This document shows, in pieces, positions 53,895 to 62,855 of a stretch of 64,000 nucleotides of DNA. The number at the start of each line of letters is the position of its first letter. Position 1 is the first letter of the stretch. Position numbers and translations under genes: made by a program. Location: contig JABAKD010000020.1 of NCBI GenBank assembly GCA_012845835.1, forward strand, positions 19,151,106 to 19,215,105, in the 5' to 3' direction. The notes under the pieces are model-generated. The model saw only the letters and a list, made by a program, of their open reading frames with translations, ran no database searches and was not told where the DNA came from. The DNA is from Undaria pinnatifida. Its lineage: Eukaryota; Sar; Phaeophyceae; Laminariales; Alariaceae.

Positions 53895-54130
53895 GAAAAT
53901 ACACTCCAGCTGTGAGATCGAACATTTTGTCGAAACTCATCTTTGCAAGCTGTGTGTGATACTCCGATCGCGCGTATTACGGGTTGTGTGTCCTGATTAA
54001 GGATATAGGTCGGCGACTCCCCTTGCAACTACAGTGTAGCTATCAGGGTCAACAGGGTGGTGTTAGTTAGTCTGTGCGCGGAAACTGTAAAACCCGTTTC
54101 TGAGGGGAACAAAATCTGACAGCTGTGGAG
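53895..54130 (+). mobile_element. MITE-like family D, complete copy
   Basis: About 235 bp from CACTCCAGCTGTGAGATCGA to AAAATCTGACAGCTGTGGA, with all internal landmarks. It is inverted relative to the copies at 28.9 and 31.2 kb. Confidence 0.65.
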
Positions 54131-54860
54131 AGAAATGTATCCGTTTATCAAGTGAATCCTGTAAGTCGAATAACCGGTGAGGGGCGGGCGGAGTTTTTAA
54201 GGACATGGGGGCCTGGTTTTGATCAAAAGCGAGCGGGGTTGGAGGGGGGGGGAAGGGGGGGGGGGGGGGGGCTGGGGGGGGGGGGGGGGGGGGCGAACGG
54301 GCGGGCAATTTGTGCGTGGAAGCTATAAATCCTTCAAGGGGATAAATCTGACGGTTTTGGGAAGAAAAAAAAAAAATGATGCACCAGTTTATTATAGGGG
54401 GGGGGGGTTGGGGCGGGGTTGGGGCGGGAGGGGCAGCTCAATCTGTGCGTTGAAACTATACATTATTTTGAGGGGATAAATGTGACGGTTTTGGAAAGAA
54501 TGCATCAGTTTATCATGTACATCCTGGGGTAAGTCGTACAATCAGTGAGTATAGAGAGGGCGGAGTGTTCGAGGGGGTGGGGGTGGGATGGGGTGGGGGG
54601 GTTGGGGAGGTGGGGGGTGAGGGCGGGGGAGGGGGGGGGGGGGGAAGGGGTGGTGGGGGGGGGGGAGGGGGAAGGGAAGGTTTTTAGGTGAGGGGTTTTT
54701 TATGCGTGTGGTGCTAGGTGTAGGCGATGGTGCGGGTGGTGGGGAAGAAGGGGGCGTTCGGGGCGGGGGGAAAGCAGCGGCATGGATGGCTCTAGAAAGA
54801 TAATGAGGTGATATCCAGTGCATGAAGTGTTTATTAATCTGGCGGATTTCGATATTAGGT
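54131..54860 (+). repeat. Family D2 units with very long G-runs
   Basis: Inverted relative to 36940-37700. G-runs of 17-20 lie at about 54257-54292 and others at about 54400 and 54631-54670. GATAAATCTGACGGTTTTGG, GAATGCATCAGTTTATCATG and GGGCGGAGTGTTCGAGG are the unit landmarks. Confidence 0.7.
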
Positions 54861-55304
54861 GGGGCGTTTGAGCAAGGGAGAGCGAGAAGGGGGGGGGGGG
54901 GGATTTTCTAGGAGGTTTAGGTCACAAATAATATTCAAATACACTCCAGCTGTGAGATCAAAGATATGTAGGGGCTTAACTGCTGATTAAAGACGAACAG
55001 TGAATGGTAAAATCGCGTAATCAAATATATAACCATGCATCGGTGATTAAAATATGATTACAAACAATCGCATATTAATTTCAACTTGTACGTTGATTAT
55101 GCGTGTTGATTGCCACCACTAATTAATTTAATGCCATTTATGTTGATTCTTTTGTCGACTTGAAAATAGATACTTAGTCGAGCGCTCAGTATACTGGTTT
55201 GATCAGTATATATTTGACTTGATATTAGCCGGCAACCACCGGTATATACTGAACTGCATCAATATACTGGGCACGAATGACTTGAATACAGAGACTATAA
55301 TAGG
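54861..55304. other. Intergenic, A/T-rich
   Basis: A family D fragment at about 54940-54970, then A/T-rich sequence with no gene. Confidence 0.45.
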
Positions 55305-55480
55305 TTTTGAGCAAGTTATGTAAACTTTTGGGGACTTTTTCCTTGATTTCTCGCCGAGCTTAGTGAGCAGGACCGCGAGACTTATCAGATGGCGATGGGT
55401 GATATGTGCGGAGGCACCGCTGCGAGAGCGTGGCCGTCGAGGTCCTGAGGCAGAAGGTATCAGGCGCGGCAAAAAAAATG
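55305..55480 (+). repeat. Dispersed repeat family F, copy 2
   Basis: See 3285-3465. It carries TTCTCGCCGAGC, GAGCAGGACCGCGAGACTT and GGAGGCACCGCTGCGAGAGC. Confidence 0.6.
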
Positions 55481-55599
55481 CGATCAATCCACGGGGGACA
55501 AGAACAGATAGCCGTCCAGGCAATAGCCTCAACATAAATTAATCCCTAAATAAATCTAGAACTTGTACCAAGAGTGCACATTTGTTGGCTCTAAAATGA

Positions 55600-56595
55600 C
55601 CAGGTATGCCTGTTTTTAGCGGCTGTCCAATTGTATTCCATCGCCGGAGCGCGAGTTGGGAAACCTCAATGAAAACTCTCTGGAAAAAGGAATGAATGGC
55701 TGAACGCCTATGCGAAATGAAGTCAAATACCGGGGGGGTAGAAGGGAAGACAACTGTGACCACGTCTTGGCTGGGAGGCCAGAGTGTATATGATTTTTGG
55801 TAAAAAAAGATCAGATAGTTTTTGTGGACCCACCCAATACTGTTTCGTCGCCCTAAGTGCCAAAGCGCGAGTTGGAAAAAATGGATGAAAATCGACGGGC
55901 AGGGGAAACGCTGAACCCTTTAAGCGACAAAAATGAAGTAAACTGCCGGGCGGAGGGCAGGGGAGGAGGGGGAAGGGGAGACGCCTGTGACCACGGTTGT
56001 CCAGGAGGTCAGCGTGTACCTGATTTTGGCTCAACTAAGAACAAAAACATACCTATTTTTGGCCGCAGCTCAATGATATTCCGCCGCCGAACGTGCGAAA
56101 GCGCGGGTTGGAAAGAGTATGAAACTCTGCGAGCAGAGGGAATGCTGAAAAGATTGAAAATCGAGGAGCAGAAGGAATGCCGAAAACCCTACCTGGTATG
56201 CGAAAAAACACATAAAGGCAAGTGCCATGGGGGAAGAAGGGAAGACACCTGTGACCACGGCTTGTCTAGGAGGCCGTTGAGAATAAACCCTTACACCGCT
56301 TGAGCCTGAAATAAAAAGTGTACTAAAATCAAACCGTCCGTATGCGCAAAATAAAATACAGGCAAGTACCCGGAGGGGAGGGGGAGACGGGAAAAGACGT
56401 CTGTGACAACGGCTCTCCAGAAGAAGGTCGTTGAGGGTTCCAACGCTTGAGCTTGAAAGCACTAGCGATGATCGCGAAAAACAAGGGAAAAAATGAACCC
56501 TGTATGCACGAAAAAAAAAAATCAAGTACCGGGGGGGGAGAACACGTGTAACCATGGCTGTGCAGGACACCCGTTGAGGGTAAGCCTTGCACTGG
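55600..56595 (+). repeat. Tandem array derived from the SINE body, part 1
   Basis: Four to five units of 110-190 bp. Each has GCGCGAGTTGG, ATGAAAATCGA-like, AACCCTATGCG, AAGGCAAGTACCGGGGGG, GACACCTGTGACCACGGCTT and GTCCAGGAGGCCGTTGAGGG, in that order when complete. These blocks match the tRNA-unrelated body of the SINEs, but no A/B-box head is present. Confidence 0.7.
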
Positions 56596-56857
56596 TTAAT
56601 GGTATAAGATTAAGGGCTGTTACAGACACAGGCCACCCTTTGAAGATCTCTCTACTACGCAGGTTCCACGTTGTTGGTCACTCACTTGTACTAGATAATA
56701 AGCGCTTGTGTTAGTTCTACTCACGCCACGGACGAACTGAACGCGTTGCTAATCTGCTCAGCAAAACCATCATCCCTTTTTCCTGTATGTACATGCCTTC
56801 AAAGGCATGTAGAATGTAATGGAGTGCCCTCCGTAGAAGGATAGTTTTATAGATTCG
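56596..56857 (+). mobile_element. Copia-like pol end and LTR start, fragment
   Basis: 56815-56857 equals the first 43 bp of the LTR at 57055. Just before it, the + strand reads (in broken frames) HPLKISLLRRFHVV and RTERVANLLSKTI. These resemble the KHIDIRYHF and ADLLTK segments that close copia-type pol next to the 3' LTR. The resemblance is weak. Confidence 0.4.
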
Positions 56858-57054
56858 TGAGCTCCATCATAGGGTTGTATATCTTGCAATGAGGCGTTTA
56901 AGCCTCATTATTACGAGGTGTGGGGGAATCTATAGCCTCATTTTCGATTGTTTCGAATAGCCGCATCTTCGATCCCCTTTCCAATGCTGGATGTTTTGTT
57001 GGCATCCTTTGATTGGCAGGAGATCTGCATCTACGACTATTCAGGGTGGCCTAG

Positions 57055-57442
57055 TGTAATGGAGTGCCCTCCGTAGAAGGATAGTTTTATAGATTCGACG
57101 TGAAACCATGTAATGGTTGAGGTGAAACCATGTGACATTAGATGTCACATTCACGTCAAGGCCATCATAGATGGGCGATAATGTAGGTGACGATGATGGG
57201 ACAAGCAGGACGCCCCACATCTCACTACCTGCTCTACCTGCTCTACCTGCTCTACCCAGCCCTCTCGTGGCTAGGCCTGTTTTGTCTGTCTTTTAGAGTT
57301 CAATGTAGAGGAAATAATGTATAAGCTTTTGAGTCTATCCAGCGAGCCATGAGGAGAGACCAAACAAGGGCACCGGAACCCATGAGGAGCACGCTTCCCA
57401 ACACCGACCAACCACGCATCCCCCACTCGGAGTACCACCACA
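57055..57442 (+). mobile_element. LTR, second copy
   Basis: 388 bp, TGTAATGGAGTGCCCTC to GGAGTACCACCACA, about 90 % similar by eye to the reverse complement of 21390-21768. It contains three CTGCTCTACC units where the other copy has two. No flanking duplication is seen (CCTAG before, AGAAC after), so it is probably truncated context or rearranged. Confidence 0.75.
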
Positions 57443-57559
57443 AGAACCCCTTTTATTTAATTTCCAGATCGAGATCTTACGCCTTGTTAGGCTCCCAGGG
57501 CAATACCATAACATTGACGAGCTGGAAAATAAAAGTAACCCCCCCCAAAAAAAAAAGAA

Positions 57560-58345
57560 ACGCTGAACCCTATGCGCGATGAAAGCAAGTGCCGGGGGGG
57601 GAGAGGGGAGACACCCGTAACTACGGCATATCCAGGAGGCCGTTGAGGGTGAAACGTTCTACCGCTTGAGCTCGAAAGCAAAAGAGGCGATTAAACAAAA
57701 TAGAACAAGAACTAAACCCTATACACGAGATAAAATGAAGGCAAGTACCGGGGGGGGGGTGGGGTTGGGTGGGGTGGGGGAGGGAAGACACCTGTGAACT
57801 CGGCTGTCCAGGAGGCCGTTGCGGGTAAAACCTTCCAACGCCTGAGATCGCAGGCAAAAGCGATGACAAAATAAACAAAAGAAAACTAAACCCTATATGC
57901 ACGAAAATAAAATGAAGGCAAGTATTGGGGAGGGGGCGGAGGGGGGGGGGGGGGGGGGGGTACGTGTAACCATGGCTGTCCAGGACACTCGTTGAGGGTA
58001 CGCGTCCCTCTGGTTGAGCTGGATAGTAAAAGCGATGATCCAAAATAAAAAACAAACAGCAATGCTGAACCCTTACAAGTGAAGGCAAGTACTGGGGGCG
58101 AGAACGGAAAAACTCCTGCAACCACGGCCTATCCAGGAGGCCGTTGAGGGCAAAACCTTCCACGGCTTGAGCTTGAAAGCAAAATCGAACAAGAAGCAAA
58201 CTGAACCCTGTGCGCGAATCTAAAGCCACGTGTCCGGAGAGGGAGAGAGACGGGAAACGACACGTGTAACCACATGGTTGTCCAGGAGGTCGTTGAGGGT
58301 AAGCCTCCCACTTGTTGAGCGCGAAAGAAAAAGCGACGACCAAAA
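57560..58345 (+). repeat. Tandem array derived from the SINE body, part 2
   Basis: Five units of 140-170 bp like those at 55.6-56.6 kb, with G-runs up to about 23 at the GTACCGGGGG position. The - strand stays open for about 300 codons across the array (57621-58535) because units lack stops in that frame. It reads repeated PQRPPGQ / LNGLLD peptides and is not a gene in my view. Confidence 0.7.
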
Positions 58346-58644
58346 AACATAGCACAACCGATGGAGAGGTTGTTTGCTGCGGACAGGCCGGCCGCACGTA
58401 CACACCAATCCCCGCCAGCAGCAAGCATTCCCCTGTTTCGCACGGTGCAAATGCATCTAATGATCTGGAGACAGTAGAATACAGGATGGTACGAGTGGGG
58501 CGGATGCACTCTGTGATGGCATGCGCAAGCAGCAAGAAAACAAGCGTCGTCGAATGTACATGTGCCGGCCGTATTGTCCATTGCTAATCGCTACCCCTAT
58601 GCCACCCCCTAATGCCACTCCCGCTTGATCTCTCACCAAGTTTG
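58346..58644. other. Between arrays, nothing recognised
   Basis: No gene or repeat recognised. Confidence 0.4.
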
Positions 58645-59105
58645 TTAGTTTCAAGCCTCTACCTGTTGGGCTACTTTAGTTGCGTGACCGTTGTAGCCTA
58701 ATAGGTAGAGGCTTCTAATCAACTAACTCCCCACGCACATCGATTGTTTTTGAGAACCCTCCACCTGTTGGGCTACATTAGTCACGTGACTAAGCAGCGC
58801 AACAGCTAGAGGCTTCAGCAAATATTTTGTTAGCTAGAATCGTCTGCTTCTGGGCTCCGTCAGGAACATGACCAAAGTAGCCCAACACAAGTAAAGGCTT
58901 CCAACCAACAAATGAAACAAAAGATAAAACTCCAGCACAATGTTTGGTACCTGCAAGCCTTTATTTAGGTGTTGGGCTAATTTAGTCACGTGACGAGCCA
59001 TACAGCTAAAGACGTCTAACTAATAAAATTAAAGCCTCTAGGTGTTGGGCTACTGTAGTTATGTGACTGAAATAGCCCAACAGGCGGAGACTTCCAACTA
59101 ACAGA
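58645..59105. repeat. Tandem array of five hairpin units
   Basis: Each unit of about 80-95 bp is an imperfect palindrome. It reads GTTAGTT...AAGCCTCTACCTGTTGGGCTAC, a centre such as TTAGTCACGTGACTAA, then GTAGCCCAACAGGYRGAGGC and AACTAAC. Units begin at about 58645, 58754, 58838, 58950 and 59022. Each could fold into a stem of about 35 bp. Confidence 0.75.
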
Positions 59106-59252
59106 GCTCAAGCCTATAGCACCCTACACCTCCTCCCTTCCCGTGAACAACTGAACACTCATCCACCACCAACCACCACGTAATTATCTCCGGTGGTCTC
59201 ACTCTTGGTTGGACCTGTGCCCTGGTCGTCCTCGGAGCCACACTCTCGATGC

Positions 59253-59678
59253 CTAGTCAATCTCGTCGATGCCCATCGCCGCCGTCTCTACCTTCCACGC
59301 CTCGAACCGCGGCCCCATCGCGTTAGTCCCCCGGCGGGAGACGATCCCCTCCAGGATCCGTAAACTTGCCTTCTTCTGGGCCAACCGGTACGTTGCCCAC
59401 GCGGCGTTGTCGTGCCAGGTACAGAAGCCCCTCCGCCTGACCAGATTCGCGTGTATCTCGAGGATGAGACTGCCCTTCAGCTTGACCAGTGCGCGCCGCT
59501 CCGCCTCCAGCTTCGTATTGACCTCAAGGGTGTATTTTCTGATGGCGTGAGACTTGACCTTGACGTACAGGGAGAACGTCATCATCACGAGGACCATGAA
59601 GGCCACAATCGTCTTGACATTCAACGAGATCGCCACGCATGTGTTGTCGACAGCCGCCCAGCCCTTCTCCATTGCCAT
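59253..59678 (-). CDS. Small one-TM protein, uncharacterised
   Basis: 141 codons from ATG 59676-59678 to TAG 59253-59255. Residues 22-40 (KTIVAFMVLVMMTFSLYV) are a membrane segment. Residues 50-75 are charged and helical (KLEAERRALVKLKGSLI), a possible short coiled coil. The C-terminal third has GFCTW and RFEAW 39 residues apart, a spacing and pattern loosely like Sfi1-type centrin-binding repeats. Third codon positions are strongly G/C, unlike the surroundings, which favours a real gene. The frame is open upstream to 59987, but that part is Pro/Ser low complexity from a G-run, so I prefer this start. Family unknown. Confidence 0.6.
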   Translation of the reverse strand: MAMEKGWAAVDNTCVAISLNVKTIVAFMVLVMMTFSLYVKVKSHAIRKYTLEVNTKLEAERRALVKLKGSLILEIHANLVRRRGFCTWHDNAAWATYRLAQKKASLRILEGIVSRRGTNAMGPRFEAWKVETAAMGIDEID

Positions 59679-60069
59679 CGTTGACAAGCTGCTTAATGTC
59701 GTTGTATTGGCAATATTGTTGTCGTTACAGCGACACCAACGGAGGAGCGAGAGGGGAGAGGGCGGCGGGGGGATGGGTGGATGATGGGGGGGGGGGGAAG
59801 GGGGGCGGCAGCTATAAAAGAAGACGGGGTACGTTGAGTGGGAATTTATGAAGCGCAGCACAGAGCCATACCATTCATTCTCTAAGCCCAACAGGTCTGC
59901 GATTGAGCTACCAAAACGGCACTGGCTGGAAGAAAGGAATATACAAGGCAATATACGGTGCGATCGGTCTGCGATTGAGTTACCCAAAAAACAACACTGA
60001 AAATTGTAGCGCGCATGGTAGACATCTAACAGCGGTGCTTTGGTCTTTTTCGGTGGTTTTGTTGTCTAC
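59679..60069. other. Between two - strand genes
   Basis: Contains a G-rich tract at about 59755-59810 and a TATAAAAG at 59813 on the + strand with no + strand gene following. TCTGCGATTGAGYTACC occurs twice (about 59895 and 59968). Confidence 0.4.
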
Positions 60070-60364
60070 TCACTCGGTTGTGCACGGCGCGGTAGCCAGC
60101 GTGCACATTAGGTAGCATGTCGCCTTTCGCGTGTTCCATGCGGGGAATACACGGTTGTTCTTGCATGCGTTGACGCATGCGTCGAGACCGTGGCCGCCAG
60201 CGGTGTCCGCCGTGGAACAGGTGGCGGCGGGGTTGACAGTCCCCGCGAAATCAGCGATCTTCTTGTCCATGGTCTTGGGAGTCTTCTCGTTGCCGTCCGT
60301 AGTCGCTACGAAAATGGCATTCCGGATCTCCGACGCGGTCGTGGCGTCGATAAGCTGTTTGATG
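60070..60364 (-). CDS. Cys-rich protein, terminal exon
   Basis: After a - strand acceptor CAATCGCCGTGCAG (AG at 60365-60366) the frame runs 97 codons to TGA at 60070-60072, phase 2 at entry. The C-terminal half has six Cys spaced C-x13-C-x3-C-x17-C-x3-C-x7-C, starting at about residue 50, in a setting such as GLDACVNACKNNRVFPAW. Codon third positions are strongly G/C. Small Cys-rich domains with paired C-x3-C are common in secreted proteins. A hydrophobic stretch (LITLFLIGCLLPY) in another frame just upstream could be intronic or a signal peptide. Upstream exons are not identified and no family is recognised. Confidence 0.5.
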
Positions 60365-60878
60365 CTGCACGGCGATTGAGTGTGGTGGGTGAAGGACGGC
60401 GCGCGAGATTGAAACTACGAGGTCAGTATACGGCAAAAGACACCCAATAAGAAACAGCGTAATGAGAAAGGCAGGCTGAAATTTACAGGAAAACAGCCCA
60501 TCCAAAAGCCGTTATACGGGAGTAAGTGTACCAGGGTAAGATAGAACGCACACCCTCTCCTATTAATAAATATGAAACCAACCCAGCCTGGGAAATTATC
60601 TGCGTTTCACATCCAGTGTCCTGTATTGTAGCTGTCGCTATTCAAATAGGAAGTTATTATAATAGCAAAAATGTCGTAAACTTGTGTGTGTGTTGGTGCT
60701 GCGTGATGTTGGGCCGTGGTAGAGTGGAAATCAACTGTTTTTCAATGAAAAAGCGGCACATCAAACACCTCAAAAGTGTTCAAAACTGTTGTAGAGTGCT
60801 CTATGTTGGTTTGTGCTTGTATCAAAGCCTGATTGGGATATTATTTGTGGTTTGTGAAACCGTATCGCATCTTCGGAG
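60365..60878. other. Between the Cys-rich exon and the copia element
   Basis: May contain the upstream exon(s) of the Cys-rich gene, read on the - strand. No LTR or primer-binding site was recognised at the copia element's left side. Confidence 0.4.
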
Positions 60879-62056
60879 ATGCGGCGGAACCAGGTTGGTC
60901 CCCCGAGAGATAATAATAAAATTGTATGTGGTCTCCAATCTCTCATGATTGGGGCCACCACGTGGCTGGGGAGGAAAAGCCCCACAGCCGCACTTCAAAA
61001 CTCTACTCTGCTCCTCTCTTCCCAGCCCGATGGCTCTCCGGATTACGTGACTTCTGTCTCCGCGAGCCAGCCTGTGCCCTTAACACCTGGGCTCATCATC
61101 GATTATAATGGTTTCCCGCCCGCCGTTAGCGACGTAGTACTTACAGATAGGGCAAGACCCTCGGATTTTGGATCCCACCCCCTTTCCCACCATATTATAG
61201 AAGGGGTAGTGCTTGCGGACGATGGTTTCCCGCCCGTCGTCAGCGACGTAGTACCTACCGATTCAATTTTTCTGCCCACCAATCGTGGTGTAGTACCTGC
61301 GGTTTCTGGTTTCCCCCCCCAGGCTTCAGATGAAGCACGTGTAGGACCATCGGTGCAGTGCGCCCATAAGGCGTCTACTGTGAGTCCCCCCAGAGTAGAG
61401 CCAGGAGCGGTAAGGGTTAGACCTCTTGTCGCTGCCCTGGGCGTGCAGGAGACAGATATGAGCGTATTCACATATGTTAGACTAATGGATGGTCAAGATG
61501 ACGCTTTGTTCACGGACTCGAGGTGGATGTGGCCGTACGGGATGAGGAAGAAGTCAGAGATCACCACGTACGTGCGGAAGTTCGTCGCCGACATGAACAA
61601 CATGGGGCGGCCGCACTGCTTCCGTACGGACGACGGTGGAGAATTCACCAGCCGCGACTACGTGGAGTTTTGCGACTCCGCGGGTATTCGCCGTGAATAC
61701 ACGGCCCCGGGTAAGCCGCAACAGAACGCGGTTGTTGAAAGCGCGATCTGGCGAGCCATGAAGGGCGGCCATGCGGCCCGTCGCGAGATCCGGCGGATGT
61801 TTCCCGACGTCGACCTGGGGCGCATCCCCAACCTCGGCGCCAACGGTAACCGTCTGTGGCTGGAGGCTGTTCTTGGGCTGCGGACTGCTTTAACCGATCG
61901 GCGACCAAGGCCAACACCGGGTGGCGTTCGCCGTACGAAGTTTTCTTCTCGCGACTACCGGCCCTACAGGTGGTGCCGTTCTTTCAGGAGGGCATGATGC
62001 GGGTGGACCGCCGCACTAAATCCGACGTCCAGTCGGAATTGTGCTATTTTTTTTAA
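60879..62056 (+). pseudogene. Copia integrase, frameshifted, with odd N-terminal repeats
   Basis: The first 190 codons are not copia-like. They carry three GFPPxVSDVV-type repeats (about 61111, 61224, 61308). From about 61540 the integrase core follows, with RTDDGGEF (catalytic Asp), exactly 35 residues, then the Glu of QQNAVVESAIWRAM. After a shift at about 61890 the end of the domain reads NTGWRSPYEVFFSRLP and RRTKSDVQSELCYFF. The HHCC zinc motif that should precede the core is absent. Confidence 0.8.
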
Positions 62057-62084
62057 CAACGGCCACAATCATCCCTCGTCCGCC

Positions 62085-62855
62085 GTGAAGGTCATCAAGG
62101 CCTCGACGGGTGGTATTTGCTACACCAGCGACGTGGTGTGGACAGTCCCTCGTGCGCCGGTGCTGCCATCGCCGGCGCCGGCGATCGCGGGGGGAGCAGT
62201 GAACGCCGCCGCGCCGGCAACGCCGATGTTCAATATCAGCTACGTGCCGCCACCACCACAGATTCGGTCATCAGAGCTACAGCCACTGCCGCCGTCGCTC
62301 CAGCCCCCGCCGCCACCGCTACCGCCATCTCAGAGCTCACCGATGCCTTCCGCCGTCACCCTGCCGCGACCGCACACGGAGCTGCAGCGGATATCCGACC
62401 GTACACCCTCGAAGACTGTGAAACCAAGCGACCAGGGGCTTCATCATAGCGTCGGGCTCCTGTCCAGGATGAGCAAGAATGCGCTGCTGTCGATGGTGAC
62501 TACGAATGGAGCCGTCGACGCCGGCCGCCGCAACAAGCCGCCGAGTTTTGGAGACCGCGGGCAGCCGTCATTTTCCGTTGGGGACCGCGATGAGGCACTA
62601 CCGGTTGGGGAGAACAGGGGGGTCCCATGCGCTATGGCGGCAATGCTCGCCACTCGGACGGACATCGAAGCGACCTTGGGCGACCAACGGCCGCCATACA
62701 AACCGCCGGACTTGCCACACTGTTACGCCTCTGACCTCAAGGTACCAAGGAGCCACAAGGAGGCTATGCGATCGGAGCACGCTCATCTTTGGAAGGATTC
62801 GGCGGGGCGGGAATTTTATGGGCTGCCGGATGCGGGGACTTTTGAGCCGGCGTAG
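62085..62855 (+). pseudogene. Copia integrase-RT linker
   Basis: Starts HPSSAVKVIKASTGG-like (after a shift in a T-run at about 62046) and SDVVWTVPRAPV, the usual end of copia integrase. A long Pro/Ala/Ser linker follows, then VPRSHKEAMRSEHAHLWKDS, the start of the RT domain. It ends at an in-frame TAG. Confidence 0.7.

Noticed and set aside
57621-58535. A 304-codon open frame on the - strand
   Set aside because: It runs through the SINE-derived tandem array and consists of the same peptide translated from each unit.
59811-59820. TATA box TATAAAAG on the + strand
   Set aside because: No + strand gene follows, and the nearest genes are on the - strand.
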